DNA from: Pleurodeles waltl
Taxonomy: Eukaryota > Chordata > Amphibia > Caudata > Salamandridae
Reading direction: 5' to 3'
Length of the DNA: 64,000 nucleotides
Assembly (NCBI RefSeq): GCF_031143425.1
Contig: NC_090437.1
Location: 848,359,978-848,423,977 of the forward strand
Below are positions 1 through 9,682 of the stretch, one piece after another. Under the pieces are notes generated by a model. The model had not been told where the DNA came from, did no database searches, and saw nothing but the letters and a program-made list of their open reading frames with translations. The translations under genes were made by a program, and so were the position numbers. Each line of letters starts with the position of its first letter. The stretch's first letter is position 1.

Positions 1-1004
1 AGGGCCAAAGCTGCCGTCTTTGGAGCTATCGAGCATGGTTCCAGTCTCAGCGCCGGCTCAACATCCTGTGATTCTGGGCAAGTCACTCAATCTCCCTTTG
101 TTACCAAAAAGGAATATGTTCTTGTGTAATGTAACCAATGCTCATGTGGGGTGCTGCAATACATTTATATTGAGTTCATACTACATAAACTGCAAAAAAA
201 AACAATGCCCCTGCAGACATCGCAGAGAAACAGCAAGATGTCCGAAACCAAGGAAGATGGAGAAACAGCATACTGCCATGAGCGAAGTAGTGAGGCAAAC
301 AATTTTAAAAAATAGTGCGCCACAATAAGTTACATTCACGATCGTGCAATAATCTATGTAACGGTCAGTCTCCAAGGCGGTAACAAAACTGCCTCTACGT
401 GGGACAAACAAAAGCATTTACCAATGATATCATGGGACTTTTGAAAGGCTGGCCCAGGAACGAATGTAAGTGATGGGCTAGAGATGGGCATGGTTAAAGC
501 CCACAGAATAGATTACAACATGTCGAGAAGACCAGCGCTTGTGTGCTGCTATGCTCGACCTAAAAATGCTTTTACCCACGCCAGCATGAGTGACCGATTT
601 GAGTTGCTTGTCGCTGTAGGCTGCTGTTAATTGGAACGCTGCTTTGGTTCTGAAACGTGAAACTCTAAAAAACATGGGCTTTTGGGAAGGTAAAACTGGT
701 AGTCTCAGGAGTATTTCCAACACAACTGTCATAGCAATACCATCTTGCTCTCTTGCTGTGGGTCGTGGAAACGTGGCATGGAAGACTCTCATGGTAGTGG
801 AAACAATTTCGTTTTCGCGGACCAGATGTTCGAAGCTACTCGAGGCTTTTCCTCACAGACTTTTGTTCCACCAGTCTTGGGGCTAGGGTGGGGTGCCAAA
901 GGTCAAAGGTTCCTAGATTTCACTTAAAACCTGTTCATCAAATATTAAATCCTCTCAAGAAAGTCGTAAATTCATTTAAGATGAAATAATACATCAACAT
1001 GTTT
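1..1004. other. No recognisable gene
   Basis: This stretch holds several open frames of up to about 105 codons on both strands, but none shows a domain, splice context or homology I can name. Base composition is mixed and I see no tandem array or terminal repeat. It may contain part of an old dispersed repeat that cannot be identified from one copy. Confidence 0.4.
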
Positions 1005-1073
1005 TTAACCCCTTCCCTGCGGGCGTCCCTGGTGCGGGTCACGACCAGTGACCGACACCAGGGAGGGGGTTAA
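1005..1073. repeat. Imperfect inverted repeat at the left TTAA end
   Basis: TTAACCCC at the left and GGGGGTTAA at the right enclose a CCCTGG/CCAGGG-type inner match, so the first about 70 bases can fold back on themselves. This forms the outer tip of the TTAA-bounded element. Confidence 0.5.
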
Positions 1074-1265
1074 TAAATCCTCGGGTGCGTCGCACCGAGG
1101 ATTTATTTATTTATTTTTTTACATCCCAGGGAGACACAGAAGCTTCCGTGTCTCCCCCCGCCCCCCACCCGCCCCTTTGTGACGTCAGCACGCCGCGAGC
1201 AAAAGTTGATTTCCCCTTGCGGCCGCTTCCTGCTCCAATGGGGAAAACTGCCTTCCCCACGTTCG

Positions 1266-1370
1266 GGAAGGCCTCATAAGAAAGGGGAGACTCTCCCCTT
1301 TCTTACAAGGCCTTCTGAAAGAGTTTCCTGGCCCCGATCGGAGCACAGCTGCGATCGGGGGCCAGGAAAC
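1266..1370. repeat. Two GC-rich hairpins in tandem
   Basis: The first palindrome (about 1269-1313) is centred on AAAGGGGAGA / CTCTCCCCTTT with AGGCCT near both ends. The second (1323-1370) pairs GTTTCCTGGCCCCGATCG with its near-perfect reverse complement around an 11-12 base loop. They lie between the TTAA end and the piggyBac-like leader. Such subterminal hairpins are common in DNA-transposon ends; no function is shown here. Confidence 0.55.
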
Positions 1371-1373
1371 ATC

Positions 1374-1995
1374 ACTAGACGCCAGGGATTTCACTTGGGG
1401 GGGTCGGCCCCCTTGGAAAACGGGCGGCCCCCCCCCCCGGGGGCATATTTTTTTTTTAAAAAAGGTAGGTGCCTCCTGGCTTTTAGGCAGCAATAAAAAA
1501 GTCAAGTAAGTATTGTGACTATGTTTCTGCTACAAAAGGGTCAGACTTGTCTAGTGACAGTTTTAGTGCCATAAAGAAGCGCAGAAGGTTTATATGACTA
1601 CTGCAAAGAGCAAATCTGTATTTTATGTAAATAGCTGAGTACATTAGTAAAGTCAGCCATTACCTGCGCTATAATACCAATGAAATGTATGTGCGGGGTG
1701 GAGGGCGGTTATGGAGAGATGAAGGGCACTTTTGCTGGGTGGTAATGAGGGAATCCGAGGAGGAGGGAGTGGGAGCACCAATAATGATTGTTGGACTGGG
1801 CGCAGGAGGTGCTAAAGACTGTGACGAATGGTATGTGACAAGGTGTTTTTTGAGTGTCTTGAAAGAACGTGCTGATTGAGGGAAGAAGCGCAGGTAAGGT
1901 GGCCTCTACTGTTGCACGTATCTCACACACACCATCGATTTTGTGACTGTCTACGTAGGCTAGTGTTTTAGAGCAACGGTTTAGCCAATAGCAGA
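1374..1995. other. Non-coding part of the TTAA element, nothing recognised
   Basis: It contains C-, G- and T-homopolymer stretches near 1430-1465, then ordinary mixed sequence. Open frames at 1685-1930 are short and have no identifiable motif. Confidence 0.35.
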
Positions 1996-2172
1996 GATGG
2001 CATCTTGATGGATGACGGCTGCCGGCACTCGGGTTATAGAGGACAGCTCTGACATAGGATCAGAGACTGAGACATCAGATACTGAGACAGCATCTGAGGG
2101 ATAGGACAATGGCGCAGACTCTGGGAGTGATTTTTCAGTCGGCGGAGTCCCATTCGATAACTCCTCTTCCAG
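1996..2172 (+). pseudogene. Possible piggyBac transposase N-terminal remnant
   Basis: Reading the + strand from an ATG at 1996 gives a short broken frame. After an early stop it becomes strongly acidic and Ser/Asp/Glu-rich, with the motif IEDSSDIGSETETSD, another in-frame stop near 2100, then further DSGSDFS-like sequence. PiggyBac-family transposases commonly begin with a disordered acidic leader of this kind, and the surrounding TTAA ends agree. No DDD catalytic core or C-terminal Cys-rich finger follows, because the sequence runs into the tandem array. Low-complexity acidic sequence is weak evidence, so this is tentative. Confidence 0.28.
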
Positions 2173-2789
2173 TACATTATAAGGGAGGTGATGAGGACAG
2201 TCCTGCTGTCCCTTCGCAAGCAGTCTGTGCAACTGGGTAATAGTGGGTTAGCCCAACCCAGAGAGCAGGTGAATGCGGCGGCAAGCAGAGAGAGAGAGAG
2301 TGCTCTCTTGGGAGCTCCCCAATTTAGTTCAGCCCCAAATTCCACCGCCCAAATCGTATTGTGGAGACATCAAAATTATCTATGGCAAAACACACTGGTT
2401 TGTAAGACAGGCACCTGTGTTTTTGGTCCTGGGTTTGGCGGCCATATAGAAAAACACACTAAACCCAAACATTTCTGGAAACAAGACATTCGGGGGAGTC
2501 CACAGAGGTGTGACTTGTGTGGATTCCCCATAGTTTTCTTACCCAGAATACCCTGCAAAGCTGAAATGTTGAATAAAAACTCTATTTTTCTCGCATTTCT
2601 GTCACACAAAATACAGGAATATGCTGGGATCCACAAAATTCCTACCACCCAGTGACTCCTCACCTGTCCTGATAAAAACACTACCCCACTTGAGTGCCTA
2701 CACCTAGTGCCTGCGTCAGGAATGGATCACCCCAGGGTCAACAGCTGCCTCATGTGAGGACCAACATTGACAGTTGTGTGATCTATTCC

Positions 2790-4790
2790 TGTCGCGGGCA
2801 CCAGGCTTACCCACACAAGTGAGGTACAGTTTTTATCGGGAGACTTGGGGGAATGCTGGGTCGAAGGAAATTTGTGGCTCCTCTCAGATTCCAGAACTTT
2901 CTGTCACCGAAATGTGAGGAAAACATGTTATTTTAGCCACATTTTGAGGTTTGCAAAGGATTCTGGGTAACAGAACTTGGTCAGAGCCCCACAAGTCATC
3001 CCATCTTGGATTCCCCTAGGTCTCTAGTTTTAAAAAATGCACAGGTTTGGTAGGTTTCCCTATGTGCCGGCTGAGCTAGAGGCCAAAATCTACAGGTAGG
3101 CACTTTGCAAAAAACAGCTCTGTTTTCTGTCAAAAAATGGAATGTGTCCATGTTGTGTTTTGGGGCATTTCCTGTTGCGGGCGCTAAGCCTACCCACACA
3201 AGTGAGGTATCATTTTTATCGGGAGACTTGGGGGAACGCTGGGTGGAAGGAAATTTGTGGCTCATCTCAGATTCCAGAACTTTCTGTCCCTGAAATGTGA
3301 GGAAAACGTGTTTTTTTAGCCACGTTTTGAGGTTTTGAGGTTTGCAAAGGATTCTGGGTAACAAAACCTGGTCAGAGCCCCACAAGTCACCCCATCTTGG
3401 ATTGCCCTAGGTCTCTAGTTTTAAAAAATGCACAGGTTTGGTAGGTTTCCCTATGTGCCGGCTGAGCTAGAGGCCAAAATCTACAGGTAGGCACTTTGAA
3501 AAAAACAGCTCTGTTTTCTATCAAAAAATGGAATGTGTCCACGTTGTGTTTTGGGGCATTCCCTGTCGCGGGCGCTAAGCCTACCCACACAAGTGAGGTA
3601 TCATTTTTATCAGGAGACTTGGGGGAACGCTGGGTGGAAGGAAATTTGTGGCTCCTCTCAGATTTCAGAACTTTCTGTCACTGAAATGTGAGGAAAACGT
3701 GTTTTTGTAGCCACGTTTTGAGGTTTGCAAAGGATTCTGGGTAACAGAACCTGGTCAGAGCCCTACAAGTCACCCCAGCTTGGATTCCCCTAGGTCTCTA
3801 GTTTTAAAAAATGCACAGGTTCGGTAGGTTTCCCTATGTGCCGGCTGAGCTAGAGGCCAAAATCTACAGGTAGGCACTTTGAAAAAAAAAGCTCTGTTTT
3901 CTGTCAAAAAATGGGATGTGTCCACGTTGTGTTTTGGGGCATTTCCTGTCACGGGCGATAGGCCTACCCACACAATTGAGGTATCATTTTTATCAGGAGA
4001 CTTGGGGGAACGCTGGGTGGAAGGAAATTTGTGGCACCTCTCAGATTTCAGAACTTTCTGTCACTGAAATGTGAGGAAAACGTGTTTTTTTAGCCACGTT
4101 TTGAGGTTTGCAAAGGATTCTGGGTAACAGAACCTGGTCAGAGCCCTACAAGTCACCCCATCTTGGATTGCCCTAGGTCTCTAGTTTTCAAAAATGCACA
4201 GGTTTGGTAGGTTTCCCTATGTGCCGGCTGAGCTAGTGGCCAAAATCTACAGGTAGGCACTTTGCAAAAAACAGCTCTGTTTTCTGTCAAAAAATGTGAT
4301 GTGTCCACGTTGTGTTTTGGGGCATTTCCTGTCGCAGGCGCTAGGCCTACCCACACAAGTGAGGTATCATTTTTATCGGGAGACTTGGAGGAACGCTGGG
4401 TGGAAGGAAATTTGTGGCTCCTCTCAGATTCCAGAACTTTCTGTCAGCGAAATGTGAGGAAAACGTGTTATTTTAGCCACATTTTGAGGTTTGCAAAGGA
4501 TTCTGGGTAACAGAACCTGGTCAGAGCCCCACAAGTCACCCCATCTTGGATTTCCCTAGGTCTCTAGTTTTAAAAAATGCACAGGTTTGGTAGGTTTCCC
4601 TAGGTGCCGGCTGAGCTAGAGGCCAAAATCCACAGCTAGGCACTTTGCAAAAAACAACTCTGTTTTCTGTCAAAAAAATTTGATGTGTTCACGTTGTGTT
4701 TTGGGGCATTTCCTGTCGCGGGCGCTAGGCCTACCCACACAAGTGAGGTATCATTTTTATTGGGAGACTTGGGGGAACATAGAATAGCAA
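2790..4790. repeat. 383-bp tandem array, about five units
   Basis: The phrase CTACCCACACAAGTGAGGTA recurs near 2810 (variant), 3190, 3580, 3966, 4349 and 4731. This gives a period of about 383 bp, with one unit of about 391 bp caused by a 9-bp duplication of TTTTGAGGT near 3325. Each unit carries the same shadow frame on each strand (67 codons on -, 62 on +). The period is not a multiple of three and each unit ends in stops, so these are not genes. The array ends abruptly near 4775, where the sequence changes to unique AT-rich DNA. Confidence 0.9.
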
Positions 4791-5849
4791 AACAAGTGTT
4801 ATTGCCCCTTATCTTTCTCTACATTTTTTCCTTCCAAATATAAGAGTGTGTGTAAAAAAGACGTCTATTTAAGAAATGCCCTGCAATTCACATGATAGTA
4901 TGGGCACCCCGGAATTCAGAGATGTGCAAATAACCACTGCTCCTCAAAACCTTATCTTGAGCCCATTTTGGAAATGCAAAGGTTTTCTTGATACCTATTT
5001 TTCACTCTTCTTATTTCAGCAAATGAATTGCTGCATCCCCAGTATAGAATAAAAAACAACTGCAGGGTGCAGCTCATTTATTGGCTCTGGGTACCTAGGG
5101 TTCTTGATGAACCTACAAGCCCTTTATATCCCCGCAACCATAAGAGTCCAGGAGACAAAACGGTATATTGCTTTTAGAAATCTGACATTGGAGGAAAAAG
5201 TTACAGAGTAAAACATAAAGAAAATTGGCTGTTGTTTTCAGCTCAATTTCAATATTTTTTTATTTCAGCTGTTATTTTCTGTAGGAAAACCTTGTAGGAT
5301 CTACACAAATGACCCCTTGCTGAATTCAAAATTTTGTCTAGTTTTCAGAAATGTTTAGCTTTCCGGGATCCAGCATTGGTTTCATACCCATTCCTGTCAT
5401 TAACTGGACGGAGGCTGAAAGCACCAAAAATAGTAAAAATGGGGTATGTCCCAGTAAAATGCCAAATTTGTGTTGAAAAATGTGGTTTTCTGATTCAAGT
5501 CTGCCCGTTCCTGAAAGGTGGGAAGATGGTGATTTCAACATCAGAAACCCTTTGTTGATGGCATTTTCAGGGAAAAACCACAAGCCTTCTTCGGCAGCCC
5601 TTTTTTCTCATTTGTTTGGAAAAAACAAATTTTTCACTGTATTTTGGCTAATTTCTTGGTCTCCTCCAGGGGAAACCACAAACTCTGGGTACCATTAGAA
5701 TCCCTTGGATGTTGGAAAAAAAGGACGCAAATTTGGCGTGGATAGCTTATGAGGACAAAAAGTTATGAAGGCCTAAGCGCGAACTACTCCAAATAGCCAA
5801 AAAAGGGCTCAGCACTGGGGGGGGGGGGGAAGGCCCAGCAGCTAAGAGG
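4791..5849. other. AT-rich right arm of the TTAA element
   Basis: No gene is seen. The segment holds runs of A and T and a G-homopolymer at 5817-5829, and leads into the right terminal repeat. Its short open frames have no recognisable motif. Confidence 0.4.
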
Positions 5850-5853
5850 TTAA

Positions 5854-6846
5854 AAAAAAGAATCGCTGGTGTATATCTGACACAAACACACACCTGCATT
5901 TCTCTAAACTGAATAATGTCATTCTTATTTTCAATCTTCATTGAATCCATTAAAAAGTGTAAAGGACACCACCTGGATGCACTATTTTCTACCTCTCTCA
6001 TGTGTTAAAAAAGATGTCTTGACTGAATCTTGGAAGGCAGTCTGAAAACAATAAAAACATTTGCTTTATTAAGGAAATGCACAAAATAGTTGTTGGTTTA
6101 AGTATAGAAAGTTCCTCCTGGACACTGTAATCTGAAGCTGACATAAATAAAAAAGATGTGCATATTCTTTTATTGAGGCTGGACTATCCTTTCCAAAAAC
6201 ATCTTGAGCTTCTTGTCTCCTCTCCAAGTATACTTCTGGTTTATTGCTAGAGATCCAATAATTAATTTCAAGATTCATCACTGTTTTGAAAATATTCTCT
6301 CAGATCACAGAAACATAATTTAGCTGCCAATTACATCTCACACATCACTACTGTTCACGAATATATGCACTGAACTGGAACCGATAGCCAAAATGGTGAT
6401 ATACATTATTTGCAAATGTTTCAAGGTAAAAATATCATGGCAATGTAAAAATGTACACTGTTGCAAAATTAAAAAATTCCACATCAGAAAGACAGAATGG
6501 ATTTCGAGGTAGTTATTCGTACGTCTGCAAAATATGTATACACAATGCTGAATAAAAAAAGATAGATTGAACATCCTTTTGCTTTCTCATATATGGCCTT
6601 CACATCCTGGGTCGAACACAAAACTAACGCATGACTGATGTGGAAAATCTCACATTGCCGTGTATCTGCTGAATATATTGCATATAAATAGTGTAGGAAC
6701 AGAGAATATTGTGACATATACCATATGATACAGACAGCAACAGGGACATTTTTCAATTATTCTGTTAACTCTGTGGATCTTGTGGACCGGGACTATTGAG
6801 TACAAGGTAACGTTAATTTTAAAGCATTGTCTCTTTTCAAACAGAT
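5854..6846. other. No recognisable gene
   Basis: AT-rich sequence with scattered A and T runs. No tandem repeat, coding domain or terminal repeat was found. It ends at the ATA duplication that flanks the large Harbinger element. Confidence 0.4.
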
Positions 6847-6849
6847 ATA

Positions 6850-7030
6850 GGGGGTCATTCCAACCCTGGCGGTCGGTGTTAAAGCGGCGGTCAAACCGCC
6901 AACAGGCTGGCGGTAAAAAAAATGCAATTCCGACCCTGGCGGAAACCGCCAACAGAGACCGCCACTTTAACACACCGCCCGCCACGGCGGGACAAACAAA
7001 CAGCGCGGCGGTCACCGCCAACAGACAGGT
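6850..7030 (+). repeat. Left TIR and subterminal arm of Harbinger copy 1
   Basis: It starts GGGGGTCATTCCAACCCTGG and continues with many direct and inverted copies of GGCGGT/ACCGCC, including ACCGCCAACAG several times. Such GC-rich subterminal motifs are the expected binding sites for the element's own SANT protein and transposase. That role is inferred from the family, not shown here. The same arm begins copy 2 at 35247. Confidence 0.8.
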
Positions 7031-7178
7031 GTGAGACAATGTACCGCCCACCCTATCACAACCCACCAATCCGCCACCTTTTCCGGGGCGGTAGCCCCGC
7101 CGATAAAAACACGGCGGAAACAGCCATTTCAAACGGAAAACGCTCACCTCCATACACCCCACAAGGAATCTGGACAGC

Positions 7179-7261
7179 ATGGAACCCGAACTACACATCC
7201 TACCATCCATTGTCTTCCTGCTCCTCTACCAGGAGCACGAACGCCGGCGCAGAAGACAACG
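7179..7261 (+). CDS. Transposase exon 1 (Harbinger copy 1)
   Basis: The ATG at 7179 opens an 83-nt exon encoding MEPELHILPSIVFLLLYQEH followed by a run of Arg residues, then a strong donor G|GTGAGTACTG at 7262. Copy 2 has an exon of exactly the same length, phase and pattern at 35580-35662, also ending at GTGAGTACTG, which argues that it is real. Two bases (CG) are left over, and the first base of the acceptor exon at 12744 completes an Arg codon in the same frame as the transposase body. The basic tail fits the Arg-rich N-terminus seen in the smaller Harbinger family at 19747. The intron it implies is 5482 bp. RNA evidence is absent. Confidence 0.7.
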
Positions 7262-7710
7262 GTGAGTACTGCACCTACGACACAGGGGAGGGGGAGGCAA
7301 AAAATTACGGGGACACACATATGCGACACACCCACCCTCACCCTCAACCACTACAACACACACATCAATGCATAGCAACACATCACAGTTACACCCCCAA
7401 ACCCCCCCGGAAGAATGCAAAGGCAAAAGGAAATGATTATAAATATAGAATTATATTGTAAGACTGAGTATAAAATATATCACACATCTATAACTTTATA
7501 TACATAAATTGTCCAGTCCGATATGTCTATCAGCCATTGTTCGTGGGCCACTGGGCCAAAACACATGGACAAAGCCCAAACAGGATACCTGCCTCCAACG
7601 GAGAGAACACTGCAGGGGCATCAGATAGGAAAACTACAGGCACCTCAGGGGGAAGGGAAGGGGGGGCACCTCAGCCAGATGAGTCCACGACGCCAGATCC
7701 ATGAGGGGCC

Positions 7711-8025
7711 TCCATGGCCACTGTGCCATCCTGGGGAGTGCAAAGCCACAGTCTCACAAGTCTCTACAGTGGGTGGGTTGCCCACTGTGCCATCCTGGGG
7801 AGTGCAAAGCCACAGTCTCTCAAGTCTCTACAGTGGGTGGCTTGCCCACTGCCATATCCTGGGGAGTGCAAAGCCACAGTCTCTCAAGTTTCTACAGTGG
7901 GTGGGTTGCCCACTGTGCCATCCTGGGGAGTGCAAAGCCACAGTCTCTCAAGTCTCTACAGTGGATGGCTTGCCCACTGCCATATCCTGGGGAGTGCAAA
8001 GCCACAGTCTCTCAAGTGGATAACA
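7711..8025. repeat. 64-bp minisatellite in Harbinger copy 1
   Basis: CTGGGGAGTGCAAAGCCACA recurs at 7731, 7795, 7859, 7923 and 7987, an exact 64-bp period. Because 64 is not divisible by three, open frames cross the array in every phase, and these are not genes. Copy 2 has the same sequence as a 55-bp repeat at 36144, lacking the 9-bp TCTCTACAG present in every complete copy-1 unit. The array lies in the transposase intron. Confidence 0.92.
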
Positions 8026-8109
8026 GTCTCCACTGGTACTGGAGGGGGACTAGTGCCCAGAGTGCTTCGTGCAGCCCTGCCTGACACAGATGCGGGCCTG
8101 CCCCTTTCG

Positions 8110-9645
8110 CCAATGGGCCAGCGGTGCTTGAGATGAAGGGCCCAGTTCAGCGGTGCTTGAGATAAAGGGCCCAGTTCAGCGGTGCTTGAGACGGCGGTGC
8201 TTGAGACGGCGGTGCCCAGCGGAGCGGTGCTTGAGATGAAGGGCCCAGTTCAGCGGTGCTTGAGACGGCGGTGCCCAGCGGAGCGGTGCTTGAGATGAAG
8301 GGCCCAGTTCAGCGGTTCTTGAGACGGCGGTGCCCAGCGGAGCGGTGCTTGAGATGAAGGGCCCAGTTCAGCGGTTCTTGAGACGGCGGTGCCCAGCGGA
8401 GTGGTGCTTGAGATGAAGGGCCCAGTTCAGCGGTGCTTGAGATGAAGGGCCCAGTTCAGCGGTGCTTGAGACGGCGGTGCCCAGCGGAGCGGTGCTTGAG
8501 ATGAAGGGCCCAGTTCAGCGGTTCTTGAGACGGCGGTGCCCAGCGGAGTGGTGCTTGAGATGAAGGGCCCAGTTCAGCGGTTCTTGAGACGGCGGTGCCC
8601 AGCGGAGCGGTGCTTGAGATGAAGGGCCCAGTTCAGCGGTGCTTGAGATGAAGGGCCCAGCTCAGTGGTGCTTGAGACAGCGGTGCCCAGCGGAGCGGTG
8701 CTTGAGATGAAGGGCCCAGTTCAGCGGTTCTTGAGACGGCGGTGCCCAGCGGAGCGGTGCTTGAGATGAAGGGCCCAGTTCAGAGGCTCTTGAGACGGCG
8801 GTGCCCAGCGGAGCAGTGCTTGAGATGAAGGGCCCAGTTCAGCGGTTCTTGAGATGGCAGTGCCCAGCGGAGCAGTGCTTGAGATGAAGGGCCCAGTTCA
8901 GCGGTGCTTGAGACGGCAGTGCCCAGCGGAGCGGTGCTTGAGATGAAGGGCCCAGTTCAGCTGTGTTTGAGACGGCGGTGCCCAGCGGAGCTTGAGAGGA
9001 AGGGCCCAGTTCAGCGGTTCTTGAGACGGCGGTGCCCAGCGGAGCGTTGCTTGAGATGAAGGGCCCAGTTCAGCGGTTCTTGAGAAGGCGGTGCCCAGCG
9101 GAGCGGTGCTTGAGATGAAGGGCCCAGTTCAGCGGTGCTTGAGATGAAGGGCCCAGTTCAGCGGTGCTTGAGACGGCGGTGCCCAGCGGAGCGGTGCTTG
9201 AGATGAAGGGCCCAGTTCAGCGGTTCTTGAGACGGCGGTGCCCAGCGGAGCGGTGCTTGAGATGAAGGGCCCAGTTCAGCGGTGCTTGAGACGGCGGTGC
9301 CCAGCGCAGCGGTGCTTGAGATGAAGGGCCCAGTTCAGCAGTGCTTGAGATGAAGGGCCCAGTTAAGCGGTGCTTGAGATGAAGGGCCCAGTTCAGCGGT
9401 GCTTGAGATGAAGGGCCCAGTTCAGCGGTTCTTGAGACGGCGGTGCCCAGCGGAGCGGTGCTTGAGATGAAGGGCCCAGTTCAGCGGTTCTTGAGACGGT
9501 GGTGCCCAGCGGAGCGGTGCTTGAGATGAAGGGCCCAGTTCAGCGGTGCTTGAGATGAAGGGCCCAGTTCAGCGGTGCTTGAGATGAAGGGCCCAGTTCA
9601 GCGGTGCTTGAGACGGCAGTGCCCAGCGGAGCGGTGCTTGAGATG
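8110..9645. repeat. 59-bp composite minisatellite in Harbinger copy 1
   Basis: About 1.5 kb is built from two related half-units. One contains CTTGAGACGGCGGTGCCCAG and the other CTTGAGATGAAGGGCCCAG, both introduced by GCGGTGCTT or GCGGTTCTT. They usually alternate to make a 59-bp unit, but half-units are sometimes repeated on their own (for example 8118-8200, 9330-9420 and 9540-9600). No long open frame runs through it. It sits just beyond the stop codon of antisense gene A. Copy 2 has no such array at the matching place but has a 74-bp array instead. Confidence 0.92.
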
Positions 9646-9682
9646 AGTGTCCTGGTCAGCGGATCCGGCCCAGGCATGGATG

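Larger units (their letters stand above)
1005..5853. mobile_element. TTAA-bounded element, probably piggyBac-derived and non-autonomous
   Basis: The left edge is TTAA (1005-1008) followed by CCCCTTCCCTGCGGG. The right edge, read on the other strand from TTAA (5850-5853), is CCTCTTAGCTGCTGGG. The two are matching terminal inverted repeats abutting TTAA, which is the target-site signature of piggyBac transposons. Inside, near 2000-2170, lies a short acidic Asp/Ser/Glu-rich reading frame resembling the N-terminal leader of piggyBac transposases, followed by a large 383-bp tandem array (2790-4790) and AT-rich DNA. No transposase catalytic domain is visible, so the element would depend on a partner in trans. 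The match of the two ends is short. It could instead be two adjacent unrelated repeats that happen to end in TTAA. Confidence 0.42.

Noticed and set aside
2996..4510. Repeated 62-129 codon frames on both strands with shared protein text
   Set aside because: They are one sequence repeated by the 383-bp array. The period is not a multiple of three and each frame ends in a stop per unit.
7523..8136. Overlapping + strand frames of 127-166 codons with repeated text
   Set aside because: They are the 64-bp minisatellite read in three phases. No conservation of frame with copy 2, whose unit is 55 bp.
8110..9645. CRISPR-like array
   Set aside because: Units are contiguous with no unique spacers, lie inside a eukaryotic transposon intron, and no cas-like gene exists.
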